33,739 nt of DNA from a bacterium. GTDB taxonomy: Bacteria; Vulcanimicrobiota; Xenobia; Xenobiales; Xenobiaceae. Below are positions 15,910-23,660 of the stretch, one piece after another. The notes below the pieces were generated by a model that had not been told where the DNA came from, made no database searches, and saw only the letters and a list, made by a program, of their open reading frames with translations. A program made the position numbers and the translations under genes. Position 1 is the stretch's first letter. Each line of letters starts with the position of its first letter. Location of the stretch: contig JALHDH010000018.1 in assembly GCA_022839105.1 (NCBI GenBank), positions 1-33,739 on the forward strand, read 5' to 3'.

Positions 15910-16344
15910 TTACCCCCCTCCAAGCACCATCAGGACCTGGCCATACTCCACCGGCTCACCCTCCGCGACGAGGATCTCCAGGACGCTTCCGGCCTGTGGA
16001 GAACGGACCTCCTGATGGACCCCCATGGTCTCGATCCAGGCCACGATCCCTCCCTGGGGGACGGTGGCTCCGACGGGAGCCGGAACGGCTCCGCCCTGGG
16101 GGTCGCCCAGGTGCACCACTCCCACCCGGGTCGAGGTGATGGCCAGACCCTCCAGGGCCTCCAGGGCCTCCTCCACCGGGTCGGCTCCGGTCCAGGCTGG
16201 AACCGGATGTTCCCGTCTCCGTCCAGCCCGGAGCACGAAGCGTTCCTGTCCCGCTTCGAATTCCAGCTCGGCCAGGCCCTCCTCCCGGAGGATCCGGGCC
16301 AGGACGCGGGCCTCCTCTTCGGGCCGGGTGATATCCTTCTCCAT
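15910..16344 (-). CDS. AccB-like biotinyl/lipoyl-domain protein lacking the biotin lysine
   Basis: A 144-residue protein colinear with AccB. The N-terminus has the BCCP segment GLAELEFEAGQERFVLRAG, then a linker, then a barrel-sandwich domain (VGATVPQGGIVAWI ... GSVLEILVAEGEPVEYGQVLMVL). The expected E-A-M-K-M biotinylation site reads E105-T-M-G108-V: the acceptor lysine is glycine. It therefore cannot carry biotin at the usual position. Biotin-less BCCP homologues (plant BADC proteins) act as regulators or structural subunits of acetyl-CoA carboxylase; a like role here is inference. ATG 16344 is preceded by GGGAGGA and overlaps the prmC stop by one base. Confidence 0.85.
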   Translation of the reverse strand: MEKDITRPEEEARVLARILREEGLAELEFEAGQERFVLRAGRRREHPVPAWTGADPVEEALEALEGLAITSTRVGVVHLGDPQGGAVPAPVGATVPQGGIVAWIETMGVHQEVRSPQAGSVLEILVAEGEPVEYGQVLMVLGGG

Positions 16345-17231
16345 CAGTGTTCCTCCCAGCGGCCCAGGACCACCCGCGGCAGGCCTGCCAGGTCGCAGAC
16401 CAGGCCCGTGTCCCGGAATCCCCGTTCGTGCATCATGGCTTCCACGCCCTCGCTCTGCCCGGCCGCCACCTCCAGGACCAGGCTTCCCCCATCGACCAGC
16501 CAGCTCGGGGCTTCCTCCACCAGGCGGCGGAGGATGTCCAGGCCATCGGGGCCCGCGAAGAGCGCCATGGCCGGCTCGTGGCGGACCACGACCTCCTCGG
16601 GGGCGGGTCCCCGCACGGTGCCGACATAGGGTGGATTGGCCAGGATCAGGTCGAAGCGCCTGGGTTCGGGCAGGGCCTCGAAGAGGTCGCCCCCGAGAAG
16701 GTGGATCCGCTCCTGGACCCCGTGGGCCAGGACGTTCTGTCGGGCCAACTGCAGCGCCGGCTCGGACAGATCGCTGGCCCAGACCACGGCGTGGGGCATC
16801 TCCAGCGCCAGGGTGACGGCCACGGCACCGCTCCCGGTGCACAACTCCAGGATCTCGGGTCGGACGGTGCCGGAGCGCTCGAGGAGCTGCAGCCCGGCCT
16901 CGACCAGGAATTCGGTCTCGGGGCGGGGGATCAGGGCCTGGGGGCTGACGGCGAAGCGGCGCCCGTAGAACTCCTTCCAGCCCACCAGGTGGGCCACCGG
17001 CTCACCCTGTCTGCGGCGCTCCAGAAGCCCCTGGAAGGCCTGGTGGAGCGACGGGTCCAGCGGCTCGCGGCCCCGGGCATAGAGCTGGGTGCGCGAACAG
17101 TCCATCAGGTGGGCCAGCAGGAGCTCGGCGTCCAGGCGCGGGGAGCGCCCCCTCTCCGCGCGCAGGAATTCCGCCGCGGACTCCAGGGCCTCGGCGATGG
17201 TGCGGCCTCCCCGGGTTTCCGCGGAACTCAC
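16344..17231 (-). CDS. prmC: Peptide chain release factor N5-glutamine methyltransferase
   Basis: A 295-residue SAM-dependent enzyme that methylates the Gln of the GGQ motif in RF1/RF2. It has the N-terminal helical RF-binding domain, IPRPETEFLVE (about 101-111), the SAM loop LELCTGSGAVAV (127-138; Cys in place of the common Gly) and NPPY at 199-202, which binds the Gln amide. The GTG start at 17231 overlaps the prfA stop (GTGA), so enzyme and substrate are made from the same message. The downstream gene is accB-like (TGATG overlap). Confidence 0.94.
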   Translation of the reverse strand: MSSAETRGGRTIAEALESAAEFLRAERGRSPRLDAELLLAHLMDCSRTQLYARGREPLDPSLHQAFQGLLERRRQGEPVAHLVGWKEFYGRRFAVSPQALIPRPETEFLVEAGLQLLERSGTVRPEILELCTGSGAVAVTLALEMPHAVVWASDLSEPALQLARQNVLAHGVQERIHLLGGDLFEALPEPRRFDLILANPPYVGTVRGPAPEEVVVRHEPAMALFAGPDGLDILRRLVEEAPSWLVDGGSLVLEVAAGQSEGVEAMMHERGFRDTGLVCDLAGLPRVVLGRWEEH

Positions 17232-18310
17232 GCCTGGCCCACCTGCTCCAGGAGGGTCTTCTGCTCTTCGGCCAGGAGGCCCTGGATCAGGGCCTCCATG
17301 TCACCCTCCATGACCCCCGAGAGGTTGTGCAGCGTCAGCCCGATCCGATGATCCGTGACCCGGCTCTGGGGGAAGTTGTAGGTGCGAATCTTCTCCGAGC
17401 GATCGCCGGTCCCCACCTGGGAACGGCGATTGGCGGTGATCTCGGCCTCGGCCCGGGCGCGCTCCATCTCCAGCAGCTTGGCGCGCAGGACGCGCATGGC
17501 CTTGTCGCGATTCTGCATCTGGGAGCGTTCGTCCTGACAGGCCACCACCAGTCCGGTCGGCAGGTGGGTGATGCGGATGGCCGACTCGGTCTTGTTCACG
17601 TGCTGCCCACCGGCGCCCGAGGAGCGGTAGGTGTCGATCCGGAGATCCTTGGTGTCAATGGGGATCTCGTCGACGTCGTCGGCCTCCGGCAGGACCGCGA
17701 CGGTCACCGTCGAGGTGTGGATCCGCCCGGAAGCCTCCGTGGCCGGGACGCGTTGCACCCGGTGGACCCCGCTCTCGAACTTCATGTGCTGGTAGACGTC
17801 GTGACCGGTGATGGAGACGCCCACCTCCTTGAGGCCCCCGAGTTCGGTGTCCTGGCGGTACATCAGCTCGGATTTCCAACCCCTGGACTCGGCAAAGCGC
17901 AGATACATCCGGAGCAGTTCGGCGGCGAAGAGTCCGGCCTCGTCTCCACCGGCTGCGGGCCGGATCTCGAGAATGATGTCCTTGCCCGCGTAGGGGTCCC
18001 GGGGAAGCAAAAGCCGGGTCAGCTCCTCCTGGAGTTCCTCGACTCGAGCCTCCATGCCGGCGATCTCGACCTGGTAGAGCTCGCGCATCTCGGGGTCGTT
18101 CTCGGCGGTGAAGGCCTTCTTCTCAGCCTGGATCCGGTCGAGAAGTTCCTGCATCTCGCGCGAGCGCAAGGCCACCTCTTCGATGGCCTTGCGCTCCTTG
18201 GAGAGTTGCCGGAAGACCTTGGGATCAGCCAGGACCTCGGGATTGCACAGGCTGTGCTCGAGTTCCTCAAAGCGCCGCTCCATGTCCTGGAGCTTCTGGA
18301 GGTCAAGCAT
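17228..18310 (-). CDS. prfA: Peptide chain release factor 1
   Basis: A 360-residue factor that reads UAG and UAA and triggers peptidyl-tRNA hydrolysis. It has the anticodon-like P-A-T tripeptide in QRVPATEASGR (about 189-191) and the catalytic GGQ in SSGAGGQHVNKT (234-236), both intact. I chose ATG 18310 rather than the in-frame ATG 18316 because GAGAGG lies 6 nt before the former and directly abuts the latter. Gene order rpmE-prfA-prmC is a common bacterial arrangement. The stop overlaps the prmC GTG. The gap to rpmE is about 117 nt and includes a small CCGGC/GCCGG hairpin. Confidence 0.96.
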   Translation of the reverse strand: MLDLQKLQDMERRFEELEHSLCNPEVLADPKVFRQLSKERKAIEEVALRSREMQELLDRIQAEKKAFTAENDPEMRELYQVEIAGMEARVEELQEELTRLLLPRDPYAGKDIILEIRPAAGGDEAGLFAAELLRMYLRFAESRGWKSELMYRQDTELGGLKEVGVSITGHDVYQHMKFESGVHRVQRVPATEASGRIHTSTVTVAVLPEADDVDEIPIDTKDLRIDTYRSSGAGGQHVNKTESAIRITHLPTGLVVACQDERSQMQNRDKAMRVLRAKLLEMERARAEAEITANRRSQVGTGDRSEKIRTYNFPQSRVTDHRIGLTLHNLSGVMEGDMEALIQGLLAEEQKTLLEQVGQA

Positions 18311-18427
18311 CGGCATCCTCTCGAACCCGGGGAAGGGGTGTCCTCCCGAAATGTGGATAGCGCCTCCTGGCGAGGTCGCCGGGAAACGCCATCACGGCCG
18401 CAGCCGGCGAAGGCCGGATTCGAGAAG

Positions 18428-18631
18428 CTAGTCCTTCAGGCTGTAGCGCTGGCGGAACTTCTCGACCTGGCCCTCACGGGTGATGGTGCGCTGCTTGCCG
18501 GTGTAGAACGGGTGGCAGGCACTGCAGATTTCCACGCGCAGGTTCTGCTTGGTGGCCAGGGTTTCGAACGAATTTCCGCAGGTGCAGCTCACGACGGTGG
18601 GATGCAGCTTCGGGTGCGTGTTGCTCTTCAC
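18428..18631 (-). CDS. rpmE: 50S ribosomal protein L31
   Basis: A 67-residue large-subunit protein bridging the subunits. It is the zinc-binding (C+) type: Cys16 and Cys18 (SCTCGNSF) plus Cys36 and Cys39 (ICSACHPFYTGKQ). The C-terminal EKFRQRY motif is intact. C+ L31 is usually replaced by a zinc-free paralogue under zinc starvation, but no such paralogue is in the window. It is first in the long minus-strand operon, with a promoter candidate at 18755-18783 and a leader of about 115 nt. Confidence 0.96.
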   Translation of the reverse strand: MKSNTHPKLHPTVVSCTCGNSFETLATKQNLRVEICSACHPFYTGKQRTITREGQVEKFRQRYSLKD

Positions 18632-18754
18632 GGGAATCTCCCTCGACCGGGGCGCAAATGCCCTTGAAATGGACTCACCACCCCAGGATGAAAAACCGGG
18701 ATGGAGCGGCTTTCCTCAAAGCACGAACCTCAAGCCGAGGCTCAAGGTCGGCTG

Positions 18755-18783
18755 ATTCTAGCACAAGCCCGGATTCTTGGGAA
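18755..18783 (-). promoter_or_regulatory. Promoter candidate for the rpmE operon
   Basis: On the minus strand, -35 TTCCCA (18778-18783) and -10 TAGAAT (18755-18760) are separated by exactly 17 bp. Transcription would start near 18748, giving a leader of roughly 115 nt before the rpmE ATG at 18631. It lies between the FHA gene stop and rpmE, so it also marks the end of the rlmD-clpC-FHA unit. Confidence 0.6.
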
Positions 18784-18824
18784 GGCCCTGGAAGGCAGGT
18801 GTCCTTCAGAACCGGGTCCTCGAC

Positions 18825-19112
18825 CTACCAGGCGATCTCCAGCCAGGTCTTGCCCACCCGGAAGACCTGGCCGTTGCGCAGTTCGACCCGGCCACGGACC
18901 CGCTCCTCGTCGACGAAGGTCCCGTTGGTCGAGTTGAGGTCCTCCAGGACGACCCCGCCATGGGGCTGCGGCTCGAGCCGGGCGTGTCGCCGGCTGATGA
19001 ACCGGTCGACGCCCAGGGCCACCTCCCCCTCCCGCCCGATCTGGACGGCCTTGTTGAACTGGAACACGTGGCCGTCCAGCGGACCGCCGAGCACCTCGAG
19101 CTGAATCCTCAT
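18825..19112 (-). CDS. Stand-alone FHA-domain phosphothreonine-binding protein
   Basis: A 95-residue protein that is little more than one forkhead-associated domain. Signature residues are the Gly-Arg of QIGRE, the Ser-Arg-x-His of ISRRHARL, and LEDLNSTNGTFV, which contact phosphothreonine peptides. No other domain, signal peptide or transmembrane helix is seen. The ATG overlaps the clpC stop by 4 nt (ATGA). This tight coupling to an AAA+ unfoldase suggests it may deliver or regulate substrates phosphorylated by a Ser/Thr kinase, which is inference; no kinase is in the window. Confidence 0.9.
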   Translation of the reverse strand: MRIQLEVLGGPLDGHVFQFNKAVQIGREGEVALGVDRFISRRHARLEPQPHGGVVLEDLNSTNGTFVDEERVRGRVELRNGQVFRVGKTWLEIAW

Positions 19113-21520
19113 GCTCCGCCTCCCATGGTCTCACCGACGTAGCCGGGAGCCGTGCTCTCGAAGCGCAGGCCTTCTCCGGAGCGGACCACCTGGACCCGCG
19201 TGCCGGGCGGAAGCTGGGCGCGAAGGATCTCTTCAGCGAAAGGCTTGGTCAACCAGGTGTCGATGGCCCGCTGCAGGGGGCGGGCCCCGAATTCGGGGTG
19301 GTATCCCTTGGTCAGCAGGAAATCGACGGCCTCCGGGCTCAGCTCCAGGTCGATCTGACGACTGTCCTGGATGCGGCGGATCTGTCGGCTCAGGTTGAGC
19401 GAGACGATGCCCCGGAGATCCTCGCGCTGCAGGGTGCGGAACACGACGATCTCGTCGATCCGGTTAAGGAATTCGGGGCGGAAATGACCGCGAAGGGCGG
19501 CCTGGTAGGCCTCGGGCAGGACGTCGAGTTGCCCCACGAAGCCCACGTCGGTGGGCGGCGCGGCCAGCCGGGGAGCCGGAGGACGGCCTTCACCGGCCGC
19601 GGCCACGGGAGCCGCAGCCATGGCGGACTGCAGCGCGGCCCGCGAACCCAGGTTGGAGGTCATGATGATGATCGAGTTGGTGAAGTTGACCGTACGCCCC
19701 TTGGCGTCGGTCAACCGGCCATCGTCGAAGACCTGCAGGAAGATGTCGAAGACGTCGGGGTGGGCCTTTTCGACCTCGTCGAGAAGCAGCACGCAGAAGG
19801 GCCGGGTGCGGACGGCCCGGGTCAACTGGCCCTCCCCCTCGTAGCCCACGTAGCCGGGAGGCGCTCCGACCAGCCTGGCGATCGAGTGCTTGTCGTGGAA
19901 CTCCGACATGTCCAGGCGGACGATCTCGCGCTCGCTGCCGAAGAGGAATTCGGCAAGCGCCTTGGCCAGCTCGGTCTTGCCCACCCCGCTGGGCCCCAGG
20001 AAGAGGAAGACCCCTCCCGGTCGGTTCGGAGAGGCCAGGCCCACCCGGATGACCCGGATGGTGCGCGCCACCGCGCCCACCGCGTGGTCCTGTCCCACCA
20101 CCCGGCCCCGCAGCAGGTTCTCCATGTCCAGGAGCCGGGCTTCCTCCTCGCTGGTGATCCGGGAAACCGGGATCCCGGTCCAGTCGGCGACCACCTCGGC
20201 CACCACGTCCTCGGTGACCTCGAAGCGCATCGAGGCTCCGACGGCGAAGACCCCGGATCGGGTCTTCACCCGGGCGGCGGCCTCGTCGATCAGGTCGATC
20301 GCCTTGTCCGGGAGGTTGCGGTCCGGAAGGAACCGCACCGAGAGCTTCACGGCGGCCAGCAGCACCTCGTCGGGGAAGCTGGCTCCGTGGTGCTGCTCGT
20401 ATCGGGGTCGGAGCCCCTTGAGGATCTCCAGGGCATCCTCTTCGGAGGGCTCGCTGACCATGACCGGCTGGAAGCGACGCTCCAGGGCAGGATCCCGTTC
20501 GATGTGGCTGCGGTACTCGTCGGTGGTGGTGGCTCCCATCACGGCGAAGTCGCCACGGGCCAGGGCCGGTTTCATGATGTTCCCGGCGTCCATCCCGCCG
20601 CGCGAGTCACCCGCCCCGACGATCTGGTGGATCTCGTCGATGAAGACGATCACCGAAGGATCGGCCACGAGTTCTTCCATGACCCCCTGGAGGCGCTCCT
20701 CGAACTCGCCGCGATGTCGAGCTCCGGCCACCATGGAGGAGAGGTTGAGTTCCACCAGCCTTCGCCCCTTCAGGGCGTCCGGGACCGTGCCCTCGGCGAT
20801 CCGCAGGGCCAGGCCATAGGCCACGGCGGTCTTGCCGACGCCGGCCTCTCCGATCAGCACGGGGTTGGACTTGGTCTTGCGGGTCAGCACCTGAAGCACC
20901 CGGCGGATCTCGTCGTTGCGTCCCACCACCGGATCGACCTTGCCCTGGCGGGCCAGGGCGACCAGGTCGCGACCGAATTTGATCAGGAACTTCTCTTTGC
21001 CTTCCTTCTTGGAGTCCGGGTGCTCGGCCCTCCGCGCTGCGGAGGAGGCGGCTGCCGGCCCTTCCCGAGGGGCGCCGCCGGCAGCCACCGGGCGTCCCGT
21101 CAGGATCCCGGTGCGCAGGGATTCCAGGTCCACTCCCCGGGAACGCAGGTAGCGGCATGGGACGCTGCGCCCCTCCCGCAGCGCGGCCGCCACCACGTGA
21201 GCAGGCTCGATGCGCAGGGCCCGGACCGATTCGGCCTCTTCAGAGGCCGTGGTCTTCATCAGCCGACGCAGGCGGGGGCTCTCGGGAACCCCCTCCCAGA
21301 GCGGGGTTTCGTCCCCGGGAGGGACCAGCTCCAGGATGCCCTCCTCGAGCTCGCTGACCGGGACCCCGAATCCGCCCAAGGTGGCGCCGCAGGCCCCGTC
21401 CAGGCGGCAGGCTGCTGCGAAGAGGTGCTCGATCCCCAGGTAGTGGTGTCTCCAGGCCCGGCTCAGGTCGATGGCCTGGGCGCGGACGCGCTCGGTGTTC
21501 TCGCTTGGATTCAGGGGCAT
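19109..21520 (-). CDS. clpC: ClpC/ClpA-type AAA+ ATPase without a middle domain
   Basis: An 803-residue Hsp100 unfoldase. Residues about 1-145 form a Clp N domain, followed by an Ala/Ser/Lys linker. AAA-1 has Walker A GEAGVGKT (224-231) and Walker B VIVFIDE (290-296). AAA-2 has Walker A GPSGVGKT (509-516) and Walker B VLLLDE (577-582). The D1-D2 junction (about 418-450) lacks the coiled-coil M domain of ClpC/ClpB, as in ClpA. A low-complexity Ala/Pro insertion (about 633-657) precedes the VGF tripeptide at 659-661, the expected ClpP-docking loop. ATG 21520 begins at the N-domain homology; the frame is open further upstream. The stop overlaps the FHA gene start. The adapter system is unknown. 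Confidence 0.9.
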   Translation of the reverse strand: MPLNPSENTERVRAQAIDLSRAWRHHYLGIEHLFAAACRLDGACGATLGGFGVPVSELEEGILELVPPGDETPLWEGVPESPRLRRLMKTTASEEAESVRALRIEPAHVVAAALREGRSVPCRYLRSRGVDLESLRTGILTGRPVAAGGAPREGPAAASSAARRAEHPDSKKEGKEKFLIKFGRDLVALARQGKVDPVVGRNDEIRRVLQVLTRKTKSNPVLIGEAGVGKTAVAYGLALRIAEGTVPDALKGRRLVELNLSSMVAGARHRGEFEERLQGVMEELVADPSVIVFIDEIHQIVGAGDSRGGMDAGNIMKPALARGDFAVMGATTTDEYRSHIERDPALERRFQPVMVSEPSEEDALEILKGLRPRYEQHHGASFPDEVLLAAVKLSVRFLPDRNLPDKAIDLIDEAAARVKTRSGVFAVGASMRFEVTEDVVAEVVADWTGIPVSRITSEEEARLLDMENLLRGRVVGQDHAVGAVARTIRVIRVGLASPNRPGGVFLFLGPSGVGKTELAKALAEFLFGSEREIVRLDMSEFHDKHSIARLVGAPPGYVGYEGEGQLTRAVRTRPFCVLLLDEVEKAHPDVFDIFLQVFDDGRLTDAKGRTVNFTNSIIIMTSNLGSRAALQSAMAAAPVAAAGEGRPPAPRLAAPPTDVGFVGQLDVLPEAYQAALRGHFRPEFLNRIDEIVVFRTLQREDLRGIVSLNLSRQIRRIQDSRQIDLELSPEAVDFLLTKGYHPEFGARPLQRAIDTWLTKPFAEEILRAQLPPGTRVQVVRSGEGLRFESTAPGYVGETMGGGA

Positions 21521-21521
21521 G

Positions 21522-22925
21522 CTACTTCCGTACGATCCTCGCGACGCACTCCACATGGAAGGTCTGCGGGAACATGTCGATCGGCTGGACGTCCAGGGTC
21601 CGGTATCCCTGGGTCGCAAGGATCCCCAGATCCCGCGCCAGGGTGGAGGGGTTGCATGAGACGTACAGCAGGTTGGGGATGCGCATCTTGATCAGGGTCT
21701 CCAGGACCAGCGGATCGCAACCCTTGCGCGGCGGATCCAGCACGGCGCTCTGGAAACGGACGCCCTTCTGGTACATCCCGGGAAGGATGCGTTCGACGGT
21801 CCCGGCCGTGAAGTCGGTGTTGCCCAGGTCGTTGAGGTCGGAGTTGATCACGGCGTCCTCGATGGCCGCCTGGGATTCGTCGATCCCCACCACCCTCTTG
21901 GCCTTGCGGGCCAGGTACAGGGCCAGCGAGCCGACCCCGCAGTAGGCGTCCAGGATGGTGTCCCGGGGCTTGGGCTCGAGGTACTCGTCCATGGTGTCGT
22001 AGATGGCTTCCAGGCCTTCGATGTTGACCTGGAAGAAGGAAGCCGGTGAGATGTGGAACTTCAGGCCGCGCACCTCCTCGACCAGGTGGTCGGCCCCCCA
22101 GAGCAACTGGTTGCGCGTGCCCATGATCACGTTGGAACGGTGGGGGTTGAGGTTCAGCAGGACTCCCCGGAGGCCTCGGACCCGCTTGCGGACCATGTCG
22201 ACGAATTCCTGGACCTGGGGCAGCCGGGGCTGAGCCGAGACCACCACCAGGATGGCCTCCTGGGTCTTGCGAGAACTGCGCACGACCAGGTAGCGGACCA
22301 GTCCGGTGCCGTCCTTCTCGTCGTAGACCGGCCATTGCAGCCTTTCCAGGGCTTCCCGGGCGGCCACGAGGACCTGGTTGTTCAGGGGACCCTGGATGGC
22401 GCAGTCCTCGACCTTGACCACCTTATGGGTGCCCTGGGCGTAGAAGCCGACGAAGGGGTGGAAGCGCCGAGGGGCCGGTCCGCTGGCCGGCAGATAGGGC
22501 TTGGCCGCCACCACGGCCTGGACCTTGTCCCGATAGTGCCAGGGGTCCTTCATACGCCGGCAGGGATGGACCCGAACACTCTCCAGGCCGGCGATGTGCT
22601 GCAGGGCATCCTCGACCATCTTGGTCTTGAACTGCAACTGCGAGTCGTAGTCGATATGCTGGAACTGGCATCCACCGCACTCGTTGTAGATCGGGCAGCG
22701 GGGCACGATGCGACGGATCGAGGGTTTGAAGATCCGGCAGATGCGCCCTCGTCCATAGTTCTTCTTGAGTTCGGTGATCTGGACCTCGACCTCGTCGCCC
22801 GGAGCCCCACCGGGCACGAAGACGACGAAGTTCTCGAAGCGTCCGACGGCTTCGCCTCCGGCCGCAAGGTCGTGGATGGCGATTCGGACTCGGGAACCGA
22901 TCGCGAGGGGTTCAGGCATGTCCAT
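21522..22925 (-). CDS. rlmD: 23S rRNA (uracil-5-)-methyltransferase, RlmD/RumA family
   Basis: A 467-residue SAM-dependent enzyme that methylates C5 of a 23S rRNA uridine. It has an N-terminal TRAM domain (AAGGEAVGRFENFVVFVPG), an iron-sulfur cluster motif C-x5-C-x2-C (CPIYNECGGC) with a fourth Cys in VEDCAI, the SAM site DAYCGVGSLALYLA, and a DPPRKGCDP ... VSCNPSTLARD catalytic Cys region. Several in-frame starts exist (TTG 22937, GTG 22928, ATG 22925, ATG 22919) and no ribosome-binding site decides between them. I use ATG 22925. RlmC, RlmD and related U54-tRNA enzymes cannot be separated here. The stop lies 1 nt before the clpC ATG. Confidence 0.9.
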   Translation of the reverse strand: MDMPEPLAIGSRVRIAIHDLAAGGEAVGRFENFVVFVPGGAPGDEVEVQITELKKNYGRGRICRIFKPSIRRIVPRCPIYNECGGCQFQHIDYDSQLQFKTKMVEDALQHIAGLESVRVHPCRRMKDPWHYRDKVQAVVAAKPYLPASGPAPRRFHPFVGFYAQGTHKVVKVEDCAIQGPLNNQVLVAAREALERLQWPVYDEKDGTGLVRYLVVRSSRKTQEAILVVVSAQPRLPQVQEFVDMVRKRVRGLRGVLLNLNPHRSNVIMGTRNQLLWGADHLVEEVRGLKFHISPASFFQVNIEGLEAIYDTMDEYLEPKPRDTILDAYCGVGSLALYLARKAKRVVGIDESQAAIEDAVINSDLNDLGNTDFTAGTVERILPGMYQKGVRFQSAVLDPPRKGCDPLVLETLIKMRIPNLLYVSCNPSTLARDLGILATQGYRTLDVQPIDMFPQTFHVECVARIVRK

Positions 22926-23084
22926 CACCCGTATCAAGGTTCCGGGCTAAGGGAACCGGGCTCCGCCCTCCGGGCCTCGAGGGGGGCGGGCATCGTCGGC
23001 TTCTCACCGACGGGATCCTTCATTCCACGGGATCCTGGGCGTTCCTCCAGGAGGAATCGAGGTGGCTGGCCGGAAGGGCTCGGC

Positions 23085-23297
23085 GTGAGCTCCAAGAGTC
23101 TGCCCCTGCTGCTTCAGTCCTCGCGCGACGCCCTGGCCGAGGGGCTTGCCGATCTCGAGCAGGCCCTGACCCACCTTGAGGAGTTCGAAGCCAGGGGACA
23201 GCGCCCCCCGGTCCGGGTCTCCCTGGTGGAAAGGGCCCGGGCCCAGGTCCTCGCCGCCCATCGGATCCTGGAAGACCTGGGCGTCCGGTTGGGGTAG
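23085..23297 (+). CDS. Small helical protein, unknown function
   Basis: A 70-residue reading frame starting at GTG 23085, with GGAAGGG six bases upstream. The product is nearly all helix-forming, with Leu/Ala/Glu heptads (ALAEGLADLEQALTHLEEF ... ARAQVLAAHRILEDLG), so a short coiled coil or helical hairpin is likely. I do not recognise a family. The frame continues upstream without start-like features but with Arg/Gly/Pro-rich composition unlike a gene. It sits between divergent rlmD and tatA and ends 116 bp before tatA. Confidence 0.45.
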   Translation: MSSKSLPLLLQSSRDALAEGLADLEQALTHLEEFEARGQRPPVRVSLVERARAQVLAAHRILEDLGVRLG

Positions 23298-23339
23298 GCG
23301 CCCCCAAAAGGCGCCTGTCCGCAGGGGCTCGCCCCGGGC

Positions 23340-23368
23340 TTTCCGGCTTCGACGACGACGAGTATACT
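23340..23368 (+). promoter_or_regulatory. Promoter candidate for tatA
   Basis: A good -10 box TATACT (23363-23368) is followed by about 45 bp of leader to the tatA ATG. The 17-bp-spaced -35 position reads TTTCCG (23340-23345), a weak match. The -10 alone carries most of the evidence. Confidence 0.45.
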
Positions 23369-23413
23369 GGCTTCAAGCAGGGCGTTTGCGCCCCGGAAAC
23401 GAGGACCCGCTCC

Positions 23414-23644
23414 ATGCCCTTCAATATCGGATACGGAGAACTCATCCTGCTGGCCGCCGTGGCCCTGCTCCTCTTCGGCCCCCGCCGGCTTCCCGAGATC
23501 GGCAAGGCGATCGGGGAAGGGATGGCTTCCTTCAAGAAGGCCGTCCATGCGGCCAGCGAGGCGCCGATCCCGCCCCACCGCGAGGAGTCGCCCGCCCCGA
23601 GTCGCCCGGTCGATCCTCCCGGCAAGGGGGAATCGGCCCCCTGA
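23414..23644 (+). CDS. tatA: Twin-arginine translocase subunit TatA/TatB family
   Basis: A 76-residue protein with the TatA layout: a short N-terminal membrane helix (residues about 8-21, ELILLAAVALLLF), the hinge FGPRRLPEIGKAIGEGMASFKKA, and a charged, Pro-rich cytoplasmic tail. TatA oligomers form the pore for folded Tat substrates. TatA and TatB are hard to separate by sequence, and the short length favours TatA. No tatC is adjacent. Its stop codon lies in the stem of a hairpin shared with the convergent lipoprotein gene. Confidence 0.92.
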   Translation: MPFNIGYGELILLAAVALLLFGPRRLPEIGKAIGEGMASFKKAVHAASEAPIPPHREESPAPSRPVDPPGKGESAP

Positions 23645-23660
23645 GATCCTTCAGGGGGCC
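23635..23660. terminator. Shared bidirectional hairpin between tatA and the lipoprotein gene
   Basis: Perfect 10-bp inverted repeat GGCCCCCTGA (23635-23644), loop GATCCT, TCAGGGGGCC (23651-23660). Its arms contain both stop codons: tatA TGA on the left and the minus-strand TGA on the right. Because it is a palindrome it would form on either transcript. There is no T-tract on either side, so any termination would be atypical. Confidence 0.55.

Noticed and set aside
12103..16629. Long plus-strand open frames opposite PBP1A, nusB and accC
   Set aside because: They mirror well-identified minus-strand genes, have no homology pattern and no ribosome-binding sites.
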